From: DAOUCV01 sp034432095
GTDB taxonomy: Bacteria > Chloroflexota > Dehalococcoidia > Dehalococcoidales > UBA2162
Assembly: GCA_034432095.1 (NCBI GenBank)
Contig: DAOUCV010000021.1
Span: 12,752-76,751 of the forward strand
Length of the DNA: 64,000 bases
Direction of reading: 5' to 3'
The translations under genes and the position numbers were made by a program. Each line of letters starts with the position of its first letter. Within the stretch, counting starts at the first letter, position 1. Below the pieces are notes generated by a model, which saw only the letters and a list, made by a program, of their open reading frames with translations, searched no databases and was not told where the DNA came from. This document shows positions 54,767 through 64,000 of the stretch, in pieces.

Positions 54767-54957
54767 TTCTTGCGTCCTTTCTTTTCTATTTTTACTGTAC
54801 TCAGGGATAGTTCATTGCCACACCGCGGGCAGGTATTTTTGTAAAAGCCCAGGACAGTTTCTTCCGATGGTATCGCCCGCATATAGAGACGCCGGTTTAT
54901 CTCCTCACCATAATACAGCAGCATATTACATTTACCGCAAAGTATCTTTTCCGTCAT
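54745..54957 (-). CDS. Small zinc-ribbon protein, 70 residues
   Basis: MTEKILCGKCNMLLYYGEE opens with CxxC, and CPRCGNEL gives the second CxxC about 30 residues later, a simple zinc ribbon. The tail is basic (KIEKKGRKKWH). ATG 54957 has GTGAGGT at good spacing, and the gene overlaps the transketolase start by 22 bases. A nucleic-acid or metal-handling role is possible; no function known. Confidence 0.7.
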   Translation of the reverse strand: MTEKILCGKCNMLLYYGEEINRRLYMRAIPSEETVLGFYKNTCPRCGNELSLSTVKIEKKGRKKWHTTTS

Positions 54958-54979
54958 ATAACCTCACTTTTTGCTAGAA

Positions 54980-55009
54980 TTTGTAAATCGGCTATATCGA
55001 CCATCTCAA
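54980..55009 (-). promoter_or_regulatory. Likely promoter of the zinc-ribbon/transketolase operon
   Basis: Minus strand: TTGAGA (55004-55009), 18-base spacer, TACAAA (54980-54985), 15-20 bases before the ribosome site of the zinc-ribbon gene. Confidence 0.45.
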
Positions 55010-55028
55010 GTTATCTTGTTCGCAGCAT

Positions 55029-56036
55029 TTACGGCTGAAGCATTATCTTTATCCCTTTGCCTGCCTTAAAGTCGGCAAACGCTTTGACTACATCCTTGAG
55101 TGGATAAACCGTGATAAGGGGCTTGAGGTTTAGCTTGGGCAGCATATGCAGAGCCCTGGGAAATGAATACGGAGATACCAGGATAGAGCGAATGGTTAAT
55201 TCTTTTTGGTACATGTAGAAAGGCGGCACGCCAACCTCGGCATCCCTGGGATAGACCGCACACCAGACGATGGTGCCGCAATTTTCCGCCAGATAAATGA
55301 GCTGTCTAGCCACAGCAACCTTTCCGCTTGCCTCGAGACAGACATTGAAGCCCCTGCCGTCAGTTAGTTTTTTGGCGGCTTCCTCCAGGTTCTCGTTTAC
55401 TGGGTCCACCACAACATCAGCGCCCAATTGCTTAGCCAGTTTCCTCTTCTCGGCAACTGGTTCAGAGACGAGAACCTTCGCTGCCCCAGACCTGATAGCC
55501 AGCTGGAGTAGCAGCATTCCAATTGTGCCAGCACCGGTAATAATTACGGCATCGCCTACCTTTACCTGAGCGATATCCATGGTATGAACAGCCACAGATA
55601 CTGGCTCAAGCATGGCTCCAACATTCAGAGGGACGTCGTCCGGGAGCGGGAACACGGCACTTTCCTTATAGACAGCATACTCAGCCATTGCCCCTGAGGC
55701 GGGGGATATCCTTTCGCAGAAGTGCTCCATTTTGTTGGTGCAGTAATAGCAGGCGCCGCAGGAACTCCGGAAATTCATCGCTACCTTCTGTCCTATCCTG
55801 AAGTTTCCTTGGATGTCTTTGCCAATCTCTACGATTGTGCCTGAGGCTTCGTGTCCCACAATATTTGGCCCCGGCGCCAACTTCGGAGGTACAAACCTCC
55901 CTTCAACAATTTCAGGGTCGGTGCCGCATATTCCGCTGTAAGCTATTTTGACTTTTATCTGGTCGGGCGCGGTCTCTGGTTCGGGTACATCCTGCACTTC
56001 CAGGACGCCTATTTCTTTCAGCACGGCTGCTTTCAC
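55029..56036 (-). CDS. Zinc-dependent medium-chain alcohol/polyol dehydrogenase
   Basis: 335 residues. Catalytic zinc region GICGTDPEIVEG and GHEASGTIVEIG, structural zinc Cys in CGACYYCTNKMEHFC, and NAD-binding VIITGAGTIGMLLLQLA. The group covers sorbitol, threonine and butanediol dehydrogenases. I chose GTG 56036 because AAGGGAG lies eight bases upstream and MKAAVLKEIG is the usual family start; ATG 56060 has no ribosome site. It is upstream of the transketolase operon on the same strand. Confidence 0.9.
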   Translation of the reverse strand: MKAAVLKEIGVLEVQDVPEPETAPDQIKVKIAYSGICGTDPEIVEGRFVPPKLAPGPNIVGHEASGTIVEIGKDIQGNFRIGQKVAMNFRSSCGACYYCTNKMEHFCERISPASGAMAEYAVYKESAVFPLPDDVPLNVGAMLEPVSVAVHTMDIAQVKVGDAVIITGAGTIGMLLLQLAIRSGAAKVLVSEPVAEKRKLAKQLGADVVVDPVNENLEEAAKKLTDGRGFNVCLEASGKVAVARQLIYLAENCGTIVWCAVYPRDAEVGVPPFYMYQKELTIRSILVSPYSFPRALHMLPKLNLKPLITVYPLKDVVKAFADFKAGKGIKIMLQP

Positions 56037-56221
56037 AGGCTGGTCTCCCTTGAGAATCATCGTCTATCTGTTACGGTTATAACACTCTAATCTCTGCTTC
56101 AGTAGGGCTTGTCTTTCATCCCCGCCACCCCGACCATCCCCTTAACGATAACTCTGATGATGGCAAACCAGCATAGATTATGAACCAGCGGTTATACTTT
56201 GTCAATAGCGGAGGTTGCTTA

Positions 56222-56250
56222 TTGACTTATAGCGTTTTCTCTACTACAGT
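56222..56250 (+). promoter_or_regulatory. Promoter of rnpB
   Basis: TTGACT at 56222-56227, a 17-base spacer and TACAGT at 56245-56250. Transcription would start about seven bases later at 56257, exactly where the P1 stem of RNase P RNA begins. Confidence 0.75.
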
Positions 56251-56256
56251 ATAAGT

Positions 56257-56618
56257 GGGTCAAGTAAACCGGGTGACCGCTCGCCTCAGGCGGGAGGAAA
56301 GTCCGAACTCCACCGGGCAGGATGCTGGGTAATACCCAGGAGGGGCGACCCTACGGAAAGTGCCACAGAAACATACCGTCCTTCCCTTCAGGAAGGATAA
56401 GGGTGAAATGGTGAGGCAAGAGCTCACCAGCGGCTGGGTGACCAGCCGGCTGGGTAAACCCCATCTGGAGCAAGACCAAATAGGAGGACAAAAGGACGCC
56501 CGGCCTAGTCCCCGGGTTGGTCGCTTGACCCTTTCGGTAACGGAAGGGCTAGATAGATGGTCACCGTCCTTCCCTTTGGGGGAGGATACAGAATTCGGCT
56601 TACAGGTTTACTTGGCCC
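56257..56618 (+). ncRNA. rnpB: RNase P RNA, bacterial class A
   Basis: About 362 nt. The conserved GAGGAAAGTCCGAACTCC (P4/J region) is near 56291. It is followed by ACAGAAA (56366-56372), AGAGCTCACCAG, GGTAAACCCC, TGGAGCAAGACCAAATAGG, and the 3' P4 partner AGAATTCGGCTTACAG at 56589-56604. P1 pairs 56257-56270 with 56605-56618, with a single G-U wobble, which fixes both ends. It is the catalytic part of the tRNA 5'-processing enzyme. Confidence 0.97.
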
Positions 56619-56717
56619 GCTTTCCCAACAGCTTCACGCTCTTTAGCCCCATTCAAGTCTTCCTGGATTAATAACCTGTAGAGCTTGCCCAAAACGCTTC
56701 AAGGGAGGATAAGTCCA

Positions 56718-57866
56718 ATGCCAAGAACAATAAAATTAAAATCTATAATAGTAACCCTATTATTGGTGGTGAGCCTGGCGTTATCTTTTGGGTCTGGCTG
56801 TGCTCTGGGTGTTAGAAATCTCTCACATGCCGACCAGGGACTGAATGTAATAAATGAGGCATGGAATCTAATTTTTCAGGATTATGTGGCCAGGGAGAAG
56901 CTTGATGCCAGCGCCCTGAGTCAGGCAGCTATCAAGGGGATGGTAAAGGCACTGGATGACCCTTACAGTGCCTACCTGGATGCTTCCACCTACCAAAAGA
57001 GCCTGACCGACTTAGCCGGGAAGTATGAAGGTATCGGAGCTTATGTTGGAGTCAAGGATGAGCAGATAATGATTATTGCTCCTATCCCCGATTCACCAGC
57101 GGCTAAAGCAGGTATCAAGGCGGGTGATATCATATTGGAAATTGACGGCAGTTCTACTTCAGGGATGAGTTTGGAGGAGGCTGTTCTTCGCATCCGCGGG
57201 CCAAAGGGGACGTCGGTCAGGCTACTTGTCCTTCATCAGGGTGAGACCGAGCCTGAAGAGGTCGAGATAGTCAGGTCTGAGATTAAGCTAGCCAGTGTCT
57301 ACTTTGAGATGAGGGACGACATCGCTTACATCTACATCGCCCATTTTTCTGAGCGCACCAATGAAGAGCTATCCTCGGTGCTAAGGAATGTAACTGAGGA
57401 AGAAGCCACTGGCATTGTTCTTGACCTGCGTAGCGACCCGGGTGGCTCGTTTAATGCCGTGATTGATGTGGTTAGCCGCTTCTTAAGGAAGGGGGTAGTC
57501 CTTTATGTGGTAGATAATCAGGGGAATAAGACTCCTTTCCCGGTCAAGCCCGGGGGCATTACTACTGACCTGCCTATGGTTGTCTTAACCGACAACTATA
57601 GTGCCAGTGCCAGCGAGATACTGGCTGGGGCTTTGCAAGATTATCACCGAGCTACCATTGCCGGCACCAGAACCTACGGTAAGGGTAGTGTTAATACCCT
57701 CTACAAGCTTCAAGACGGTTCAGGTTTATACCTTACCACCGCTCGCTGGCTTACCCCTAACGGGCGTCTGATAGAGGGTGAAGGGATAAGCCCGGACTAT
57801 GAGCTTGAGCTTGAGGGAGAGGAGGCTATTCTATGGGCGATAGACTACCTGAAAGGTAAGAAATAA
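56718..57866 (+). CDS. C-terminal processing protease, S41 family
   Basis: 382 residues with an N-terminal signal (IIVTLLLVVSLALSFGSGC), so it is exported and either anchored or a lipoprotein at that Cys. A PDZ domain at about 85-165 (IAPIPDSPAAKAGIKAGDII) precedes the protease domain. The catalytic Ser297 is the middle Ser of SASASEILAGAL and Lys322 is in TYGKGSV, 25 residues apart as in Tsp/CtpA. ATG 56718 is preceded by GGGAGG. The gene lies 100 bp downstream of rnpB. It trims C-termini of exported proteins. Confidence 0.93.
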   Translation: MPRTIKLKSIIVTLLLVVSLALSFGSGCALGVRNLSHADQGLNVINEAWNLIFQDYVAREKLDASALSQAAIKGMVKALDDPYSAYLDASTYQKSLTDLAGKYEGIGAYVGVKDEQIMIIAPIPDSPAAKAGIKAGDIILEIDGSSTSGMSLEEAVLRIRGPKGTSVRLLVLHQGETEPEEVEIVRSEIKLASVYFEMRDDIAYIYIAHFSERTNEELSSVLRNVTEEEATGIVLDLRSDPGGSFNAVIDVVSRFLRKGVVLYVVDNQGNKTPFPVKPGGITTDLPMVVLTDNYSASASEILAGALQDYHRATIAGTRTYGKGSVNTLYKLQDGSGLYLTTARWLTPNGRLIEGEGISPDYELELEGEEAILWAIDYLKGKK

Positions 57867-57967
57867 ATCGAAGAAGCAGGATACGCAGTCCCGCCCTACT
57901 TTTCGCCCTAACTAATTAATGGTTTTTTCGTTATACAGTGAAGGAAATTTTAGACAGGAGGCGAATA

Positions 57968-58603
57968 ATGAAGAGGACAAGTAAGAGTGTACTAACGGTG
58001 ATTACAGCTTTGTTCTTGGTGTTTACCGCCGCCTGTGCTCCGGCAGTTACTAAGGAAGAAAAGGCGGGGATGACAGAGGAAGAGAAGGTGGTTACTCCCA
58101 CACCCACTATGGAATGGGGTACTATTGAAATCCGTGTTACCGACCCTCCACCGGCAGATGTAAAGAGTGCCGTTGTCCACTTCAACAGCGTCAAAGTCCA
58201 CAAAGTTTCAGACAATACGAGTGAATCAGATAACATCAGCGGGTGGATAACTGTGATTGGAGAAGGCAGCTTTGACCTGATGGACGTCATCGGGGTAGAA
58301 AAAGTTCTCGGTAGTGCCAACGTTACCGCGGGAAGTTTTACCCAGATACGCATGGATGTAGCAAAGGTAAGCGGGGAAACGACTGATAATGTATCCTATA
58401 CAGCGGCAGTTCCAAGCGGCGGGCTGAAAATTGTCAGACCCTTTAATGTTGGCGGTGGCATGACGACTATCCTCACCCTAGATTTCGATGGGGCAAAATC
58501 ACTGGTCAGGACTGGTAGCGGTAAGTTTCTGTTCGAGCCTGTAGTAAAACTACTGATAGAGAAGGTAAGTGGGGCAGACGAAGAAGAAGTTGAGAAACCA
58601 TGA
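57968..58603 (+). CDS. DUF4382-type lipoprotein
   Basis: 211 residues. Lipoprotein signal ending LVFTAAC, then a charged linker and a single beta-rich domain: IEIRVTDPPPADVKSAVVHF, FDLMDVIGVEKVLGS, and TQIRMDVAKVSG. This is the DUF4382 pattern, found in extracellular proteins of unknown function. ATG 57968 with AGGAGG six bases before it. Convergent with def, whose stop is adjacent. Confidence 0.82.
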   Translation: MKRTSKSVLTVITALFLVFTAACAPAVTKEEKAGMTEEEKVVTPTPTMEWGTIEIRVTDPPPADVKSAVVHFNSVKVHKVSDNTSESDNISGWITVIGEGSFDLMDVIGVEKVLGSANVTAGSFTQIRMDVAKVSGETTDNVSYTAAVPSGGLKIVRPFNVGGGMTTILTLDFDGAKSLVRTGSGKFLFEPVVKLLIEKVSGADEEEVEKP

Positions 58604-59089
58604 TTACAGGCGGGTTTCCTCCGGTTCAATCTTGCGAAGGTCTTCCTTGCTTGCCAGGCGGTCGATATAAAGTATTCCGTTGATATGGTCTATCTCGTGC
58701 TCCAGAGCCTGGGCAAGCAGCTCCTGCGCCTTAATCCTTACCTCTTTCCCGTTGCGGTCATACCCTTTGACCGTAACCGACTCCGCTCGCTTAATCTGCC
58801 CGATATAGCCCGGTATACTGAGGCAGCCCTCGTTGACCACGCGTTCCCCTTTCCTTCGCACTATCTGGGGATTGATTAGGGCGATGTCCTCCTGTTCTGG
58901 CAAGCCAATAACAATTACCTGCAGGGGGACTCCCACTTGAGGGGCGGCTAATCCCACTCCCGGAGCGGCATGCATCGTCTCAATCATATCGCTAATCAGC
59001 TTGTGAATTGACCCGTCGATATTTCTGACCCTTCTTGCTTTCTGCCGCAGTATCGGGTCCGGGGCAACACGAATGGGGAGAATTGCCAT
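58604..59089 (-). CDS. def: Peptide deformylase
   Basis: 161 residues. The three motifs are GVGLAAPQVG, EGCLSIPG and ALEHEIDHINGIL, with Cys and two His binding the metal. It removes the N-formyl group from new proteins. ATG 59089 with GGAGG four bases upstream. It lies 27 bp after priA on the same strand. Confidence 0.96.
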   Translation of the reverse strand: MAILPIRVAPDPILRQKARRVRNIDGSIHKLISDMIETMHAAPGVGLAAPQVGVPLQVIVIGLPEQEDIALINPQIVRRKGERVVNEGCLSIPGYIGQIKRAESVTVKGYDRNGKEVRIKAQELLAQALEHEIDHINGILYIDRLASKEDLRKIEPEETRL

Positions 59090-59116
59090 CTGACCTCCAG
59101 CAATTAATTGTATTCT

Positions 59117-61552
59117 CTACAGACCCACCGGGTCAATGTCTACTGTCCAGCCTTGGGGAATGGGTATTGATGAGAGAAAGGCAGCCGGGTCGGAGCCACG
59201 AAGCACGAGTTGCCAGCGGAACCTGCCCCGCAGTCGGTGAATAAATGCTGGTGCCGGTCCAATTATGCTGAGGTCGGCGAGCCCCTGTGAATCTATCTCC
59301 TCAGCGAGCAAGCGCTTCATTCTCTCTGCCTCTCTCTGGCAGAGGACATCATTGGTGTGGGTGTAAGTGAGGCTGGCTAGCTGGCTAAAGGGGGGGTTCT
59401 GAAGCTGACGGCGGTAGTCAATTTCCTTATTGTAAAAGAAGGCGTAGTCGTGTCTGGCTGCCGCCTGAATGGCATAGTGTTCTGGAGAATAGGTCTGAAT
59501 GATCACCTGCCCCCCCAGAGGACCGCGCCCGGCTCTCCCCGCTACCTGACTCAGCAGCTGAAAGGTTCTCTCTCCCGCTCGAAAGTCAGGCAGGTTTAAA
59601 GCGGTATCGGCACTGACTACCCCCACTAGGGTGACCTGTGGTAAGTCCAGCCCTTTGGTAATCATCTGGGTGCCGATAAGAATATCAGCCTGATGGGTGC
59701 GGAACTTGTTAAGTATCTCCTGATGGGCGTGTTTCCCTCTGGTAGCATCGCTGTCCCACCGTAGCATTCGGGCACGGTAAAAGGTTTTTCTTGCTTCCTG
59801 CTCCAGCTTCTGGGTACCCACGCCCAGAAACTTTATCCGCTGGCACTGACATTTGGGACAAAGCTGAGGGACTGGCATCCGGTAGTTACACTGGTGACAG
59901 ACCAGGAGCTCCTCAGCCAAATGATAGGTGAGGGGAACGTCGCAGCGGCGGCAGGCGAGCACAAGGCCACAATCGCGGCACTGAATAAAGGTAGCCGCCC
60001 CCCTTCGATTAAGAAATAGCATCACCTGCTCCCCGCCAGCCACGGCTTTAGTGATAGCCTGAGATAGAGAGCGGCTAAACAGGCTTCTGTTCCCGGCTTT
60101 AAGCTCTTCCCTTAAATCCACCACCTCAACCCGGGGCAGGGGTGAGCTTTCATTTGGGGTGACCCTCTCCGGGAGTTGAAGCAGATGATAATCCCCTTTC
60201 TGGGCGTGATAAAAGCTCTCCACATCAGGGGTAGCACTGCCCAGAACTACTACCGCACCAGTCAACTCCGCCAGCTTGATAGCTACCGCACGGGCATGGT
60301 AGCGCGGTGATTTATCCTGTTGTTTGTAGGTCCACTCATGTTCCTCATCAATTACGATGATGCCAAGGTCAGGTTGAGGAGCAAAAATAGCGCTTCGGGG
60401 ACCAATAACCACATCTACCTCCCCGCTTTCTATTCGCTGCCACTCATCAAACCGCTCACCCAGCGATAACTGGCTGTGAAGGACAGCCACCCTCCCGGGA
60501 AAACGTGAGGCGAATCGCTCTATAGTCTGGGGAGTAAGGGCGATTTCTGGAACCAGAACAATGCCCCGTTTACCCAACCTCACCGCTTCAGCCAGAGCCT
60601 GCAAATACACCTCCGTTTTGCCGCTTCCAGTGACCCCGTGAAGTAGAAAAACCTTCGGTAGCCCTTTTGGTTCCTGCTTTAAGCCTTGGCTAATCGACCT
60701 TAAGGCTGATTGTTGCGCCGCAGTAAGGGTCAGGGGATAGGAAAGATTGATGGCTTGGGGGGAAAGGGGGTTGCGCCTCACTTCAACCTGCTCAACGGTG
60801 ACCAAATTTTTCTGAACCAAAGCATCAACCGTGGCTTTATCGCACTTCGTCTCCCGTCTGGCTTCGGCCAGAGGCACCTGTTCGGACTGATTAGCCAAGA
60901 AATCGAGAAGAGCCGCCAGTTTTCTGGCCCCCTTTTTACGCAGATTGGTCACTTCTTGTTGAGCGTGGTCAATGCTTACCGCCAGGCTAAGGTAAGGCTC
61001 TACTTTTGGCTTGGCTTTAATCGGCTCGAGTTCATACTTTCTGGCGACCAGTCCTCGCCTTACCAGTTGGGCAACGGTACGTTGAGCCTTTTTCTTGCCT
61101 AAAGTCTTCTCCAGTTTTTTTAGGCTTACCTTGCCCCACTTCTGGACTAGTTCAAGGGCATGTCTTTGGTCCGGAGTGAGAGAGGATAAATCAAAGTCAT
61201 CAGGGACTGGCAGGGTGGTGATGAAAGTGAGCGTCTTCCGCTCAAATCCCGGCGGTAACATTAAAGCTACGGCGTCAAAGAGGGGTGACAGATAGTGCTG
61301 GCTTATCCAGTAGGCTAGCGATATGTAGACCGGGGATAACACTGGTCTGGGGTCAATAATATCAGCTATTTCCCTGGTGTCCTCTACGGCGGGGTAATCG
61401 CTTAGCTCCAAAACGATGCCTTGCAGAAGCTTCTCACCAAAGGGAACCCATACCGCTTGCCCCACCTCAATGTTGAGACCCGGAGGTATAGCATAGCTGA
61501 ATGTCCGACGCTGGGCTACGGGGGAATTGACACAGACCTCAGCATACCTCAT
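59117..61552 (-). CDS. priA: Primosomal replication helicase PriA
   Basis: 811 residues, full length. N-terminal 3'-DNA-binding domain (VNSPVAQRRTFSYAIPPGL), helicase with Walker A GVTGSGKTEVY and DEEH box (VIDEEHEW), and the zinc-binding insertion with CRDCGLVLACRRC and CHQCNYRMPVPQLCPKC. LIGTQMITKGLD and GRAGRG follow in the second helicase lobe. Restarts stalled replication forks. ATG 61552; followed by def. Confidence 0.96.
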   Translation of the reverse strand: MRYAEVCVNSPVAQRRTFSYAIPPGLNIEVGQAVWVPFGEKLLQGIVLELSDYPAVEDTREIADIIDPRPVLSPVYISLAYWISQHYLSPLFDAVALMLPPGFERKTLTFITTLPVPDDFDLSSLTPDQRHALELVQKWGKVSLKKLEKTLGKKKAQRTVAQLVRRGLVARKYELEPIKAKPKVEPYLSLAVSIDHAQQEVTNLRKKGARKLAALLDFLANQSEQVPLAEARRETKCDKATVDALVQKNLVTVEQVEVRRNPLSPQAINLSYPLTLTAAQQSALRSISQGLKQEPKGLPKVFLLHGVTGSGKTEVYLQALAEAVRLGKRGIVLVPEIALTPQTIERFASRFPGRVAVLHSQLSLGERFDEWQRIESGEVDVVIGPRSAIFAPQPDLGIIVIDEEHEWTYKQQDKSPRYHARAVAIKLAELTGAVVVLGSATPDVESFYHAQKGDYHLLQLPERVTPNESSPLPRVEVVDLREELKAGNRSLFSRSLSQAITKAVAGGEQVMLFLNRRGAATFIQCRDCGLVLACRRCDVPLTYHLAEELLVCHQCNYRMPVPQLCPKCQCQRIKFLGVGTQKLEQEARKTFYRARMLRWDSDATRGKHAHQEILNKFRTHQADILIGTQMITKGLDLPQVTLVGVVSADTALNLPDFRAGERTFQLLSQVAGRAGRGPLGGQVIIQTYSPEHYAIQAAARHDYAFFYNKEIDYRRQLQNPPFSQLASLTYTHTNDVLCQREAERMKRLLAEEIDSQGLADLSIIGPAPAFIHRLRGRFRWQLVLRGSDPAAFLSSIPIPQGWTVDIDPVGL

Positions 61553-61606
61553 CCTTAGCTCCCGCGAGGTAGCCTTTCCGTACTCTGTGAAACAGCCTGA
61601 CCTGAC

Positions 61607-62083
61607 CTACTCTTTTTTCTCTTCTTCCAGTTTCGGCTTAGGCTCTTCTTTCAGCTCTAACTCCGGCTCATGTTCTTGGTCTAACTCTTTGGGTTCTTTT
61701 AGCTTTTGGGCTTCTTCTTGTTCCCGTTCCAGCTCTTGCGCAGTTAGCCGTCTTTCCTTGAGGCGAGAGTTCCTGGCACTCAGTCCACGCAGGTAGTAGA
61801 GTTTGGCACGGCGCTTTTTCCCCCGCCGAAGTACCTCCACTCTTTCCAAACTTGGTGAATTTAGGAGAAAAGTGCGTTCCACGCCTACACCATAACTAAC
61901 CCGCCGCACCGTGAAGCTGGAGCTGGGTCCGCGATGTCTTACCCTGATTATTACCCCTTGAAATACCTGGGTGCGCTCTTTATCCCCCTCTACAATTTTG
62001 GTGCTCACCCTTACTGTATCGCCAGAGGTAAGAGCCGGGATATTAGGATTTGGTTTGACTTCAACTAATGATGCTATATTCAT
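61607..62083 (-). CDS. rplS: Ribosomal protein bL19 with long acidic tail
   Basis: 158 residues, against about 115 usually. The L19 core includes [38 protein letters not shown] and [17 protein letters not shown]. From about residue 118 a tail of Glu, Lys, Pro and Leu runs to the end. ATG 62083, 20 bp after trmD. The core sits at the 30S-50S interface; the tail's role is unknown. Confidence 0.95.
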   Translation of the reverse strand: MNIASLVEVKPNPNIPALTSGDTVRVSTKIVEGDKERTQVFQGVIIRVRHRGPSSSFTVRRVSYGVGVERTFLLNSPSLERVEVLRRGKKRRAKLYYLRGLSARNSRLKERRLTAQELEREQEEAQKLKEPKELDQEHEPELELKEEPKPKLEEEKKE

Positions 62084-62103
62084 TTGTCAGCACTCCGCAT
62101 ACA

Positions 62104-62862
62104 TTATATATTAAACTGCTGTTTCTGCAACCCCTCCACAAACTGTTTTTCTGGCAAACTAAGATTGGCTTTGTCTAATAAGTCAGGACGGCGCTCAAAA
62201 GTACGGATAATTGCCTGCTTTCGGCGCCATTTAGCAATTTGAGCGTGATTCCCGGAAAGAAGAACTTCAGGTACCGCCCACCCTTTATACTCCGCAGGGC
62301 GTGTATATTGAGGGTACTCCAGTAGCCCCGTAGTATGAGAATCGTCCATCGCTGAGGCTGATGAACCAAGAACACCGGGCACCAGCCTGACCACGGCATC
62401 AACTACCACCATTGCCGCTAGTTCACCCCCGCTAAGCACATAATCACCGATGCTAATCTCATCAGTAACGATATGCTCACGTACCCGCTCATCAACCCCT
62501 TCATAATGACCACAAATAAGAACTAAATGACTGCGTCGGGATAGCTCCAGGGCAATCTGCTGGGAGAAGAGGCGACCCTGCGGGGTAAGCAAAATAATGG
62601 GTAACGAACCGCGCTCTTGCTCAGGATGAATGTCCGCTTTTACTGCTTCTACTGCCTCAAAAATGGGTTCAGGCTTCAGTACCATGCCGGCACCACCACC
62701 ATAAGGATAGTCATCAACGGTGCGGTGTTTATCATGGGTATAGTCCCGTATGTTACGAACGGTAATTTCTACAAGCTTGCGGTCAATAGCTCGTTTGAAA
62801 ATACCAGAGCTAAGCGGGCTCTCAAACATCTGGGGAAATAAGGTCAAAATATAGATCCGCAT
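62104..62862 (-). CDS. trmD: tRNA (guanine-N1)-methyltransferase TrmD
   Basis: 252 residues from ATG 62862 ([13 protein letters not shown], the usual start). It has the trefoil-knot SAM site [15 protein letters not shown] and [14 protein letters not shown], and [11 protein letters not shown] near the C-terminal domain. It makes m1G37 in tRNA. rplS follows. In most bacteria rpsP and rimM lie directly upstream of trmD; here a transposase is there instead. Confidence 0.95.
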   Translation of the reverse strand: MRIYILTLFPQMFESPLSSGIFKRAIDRKLVEITVRNIRDYTHDKHRTVDDYPYGGGAGMVLKPEPIFEAVEAVKADIHPEQERGSLPIILLTPQGRLFSQQIALELSRRSHLVLICGHYEGVDERVREHIVTDEISIGDYVLSGGELAAMVVVDAVVRLVPGVLGSSASAMDDSHTTGLLEYPQYTRPAEYKGWAVPEVLLSGNHAQIAKWRRKQAIIRTFERRPDLLDKANLSLPEKQFVEGLQKQQFNI

Positions 62863-62970
62863 TTTTCTTATTCTAACATAGACGGAGACCACTGAGAAAG
62901 TACGTAGCCTTTTCCAAAGTAAAATTGAAGAATTTGTAAAAAATTTATGTAAAAGGGCTGTTAGGAATTT

Positions 62971-63008
62971 TTGAAAATTAGACTGTCTACAGCTATCTAA
63001 TTTTTCAA
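62971..63008. repeat. AT-rich inverted repeat at the transposase end
   Basis: TTGAAAATTAGA (62971-62982) pairs with TCTAATTTTTCAA (62996-63008) with one bulged base. It overlaps the transposase stop codon. It could be the terminator of the transposase or part of the element's end. Confidence 0.45.
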
Positions 63009-64000
63009 AATTGGACCCTTGGGAACTCGTTTAGCGGATAGGTAACCGACTTTACCATCCGGTTCTCCCACCAGATTCGCACCTCCAATGCGCCCCTTTG
63101 CAGATCAGGAATTAGATGAACCTCGACCTCCTCTCGTAGCGGCACGTTTGGCACCGGTATGTCATGATTGGATAGGGATATCTTCCGATAGCCGTTCACC
63201 CTCCGTGTATCTCGTAAGCAGAAGACGTCCTTAGTCGAGGTATACGGCTTGGGTAAGGCAAAAGGCCTAAACAAGCTCCTTCCCTCTTTTCTGGCCTTAT
63301 CAAAGCGGATGCTGGGCACCTCTCCAGTAGTGGAGTGAACCTGGTGGTTATTGTAGCGATCCAGCTCTTCTTTTAAGACAGCCCGGGCATCGTCGATAGT
63401 GGTTACCTTCTCGATGGCGCAGGTCCTGACAATCCTATCTTGTAGCCAGCGAAATGGTCTTTCAATCTTTCCTTTCGCCTGGGCCGACAGGGCATAGGAT
63501 ACGCCTACTCCCAGGCACGTCATCACCTGCCGCCATTGAGGGTCAGCTTCGTCAGTTTGAAGGACATGCTTTCTCCAGACGCTGTCTCTTTGCTGGACAA
63601 AGCGGAATACCCGCAGAGAATCAACATAGTAGCGTAGCGGGATTCCGTAGGCCAGCATTACACTTTCAGCAGCCTTGATGTGGGCCCAGGTGGTTTCCTG
63701 CTCAAAGAAGTCCGCGTAGAGCAGCTTCCGGCTAAAGTCGTCAATGGAAGTGATTAAGACCCATCTCTCCCCGGCATAAGGTGACCATTTATGGTGTGAA
63801 GCGTCATGCTGGATCAAAGCGCCAATGGCGGTGGTAACCACCTCGCGGTCGTGTGCCTTCTTTCTTGGGTGAGGCTGATAACAACCAAGCCCCTTGGCCC
63901 GAGCGATGATTGTAGATAAGGCTACCTTGATATCACGCTTAGCTAAACGGTCCCTGATAGCTGAGTAGTTATAGCCGGAGATAGGCAAACTCGGATCCTC
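63005..64000 (-). CDS. DDE transposase with integrase core, 5' end cut by window edge
   Basis: 332 residues visible, frame open through base 64000. Integrase core: first Asp in [24 protein letters not shown], second Asp in YYVDSLRVF, and the Glu in [12 protein letters not shown], so the DDE triad appears intact. A C-terminal beta-rich domain follows. It resembles ISNCY/IS481-type transposases, in which the DNA-binding N-terminus would lie outside the window. The element's ends cannot be defined; its inner side abuts the trmD upstream region. Confidence 0.88.
   Translation of the reverse strand, partial: EDPSLPISGYNYSAIRDRLAKRDIKVALSTIIARAKGLGCYQPHPRKKAHDREVVTTAIGALIQHDASHHKWSPYAGERWVLITSIDDFSRKLLYADFFEQETTWAHIKAAESVMLAYGIPLRYYVDSLRVFRFVQQRDSVWRKHVLQTDEADPQWRQVMTCLGVGVSYALSAQAKGKIERPFRWLQDRIVRTCAIEKVTTIDDARAVLKEELDRYNNHQVHSTTGEVPSIRFDKARKEGRSLFRPFALPKPYTSTKDVFCLRDTRRVNGYRKISLSNHDIPVPNVPLREEVEVHLIPDLQRGALEVRIWWENRMVKSVTYPLNEFPRVQF

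Overview
The window looks like part of the chromosome of a strictly anaerobic bacterium of moderate GC content, with good Shine-Dalgarno sites and frequent GTG/TTG starts. The evidence is a glycyl-radical-type enzyme with its radical-SAM activase, a tungsten aldehyde:ferredoxin oxidoreductase (AOR) homologue, benzoyl-CoA-reductase-like subunits, heterodisulfide-reductase-like Fe-S proteins and no oxygenases. A Chloroflexota/Dehalococcoidia-like sediment organism is my best guess; it is an inference from overall gene style, not proven here.

Layout. 1-2.0 kb: the 5' part of glycerol kinase (it runs off the left edge) and a monoacylglycerol-lipase-like hydrolase. 2.3-9.0 kb: a single-subunit molybdopterin enzyme, two paralogous small cupins, an RRM-methyltransferase fusion, a DUF1847 protein and a nitronate-monooxygenase-like flavoprotein. 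9.2-22.8 kb: six family III CoA-transferases, a DppBC permease pair and an atypical crotonase. Four of the CoA-transferases form a block ordered A-B-B'-A'. 23-28.8 kb: glycyl-radical activase, the glycyl-radical-type enzyme and a solute-binding lipoprotein. 29.3-33.9 kb: an operon for acyl-CoA dehydrogenase, FixC, FixX, EtfB and EtfA. 34-43.1 kb: a second crotonase, a four-cluster ferredoxin overlapping an AOR-family enzyme, BcrC- and BcrB-like subunits, and an HdrD-like/GlcD-like pair. 43.3-50.3 kb: a second solute-binding lipoprotein and a MacB/FtsX-type exporter. 50.4-56 kb: LarA-like protein, epimerase, split transketolase, zinc ribbon and zinc alcohol dehydrogenase. 56.2-64 kb: housekeeping genes (RNase P RNA, S41 protease, def, priA, rplS, trmD) and a transposase cut by the right edge.

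How it may work together. The set of modules matches the logic of anaerobic alkyl-aromatic degradation: radical enzyme (BssA-like), paired CoA-transferases (BbsEF-like), acyl-CoA dehydrogenase (BbsG-like) with ETF and FixCX to quinone, crotonases, and a BcrBC-type ring reductase beside an AOR/ferredoxin pair (BamBC-like). Three points make it unusual. The radical enzyme has Ser where the family has the radical-bearing Gly. The reductase has no BcrAD/HgdC ATPase in the window. One CoA-transferase has His where the catalytic Asp should be. Substrates cannot be read from sequence.

Regulatory DNA: good sigma70-like promoters precede rnpB, the molybdoenzyme, the AOR operon, the first crotonase and both solute-binding genes. 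The two solute-binding promoters and leaders are near copies of each other. Two GTGA-N5-TCAC dyads lie in front of the permease operon. No tRNA genes or CRISPR arrays were seen.
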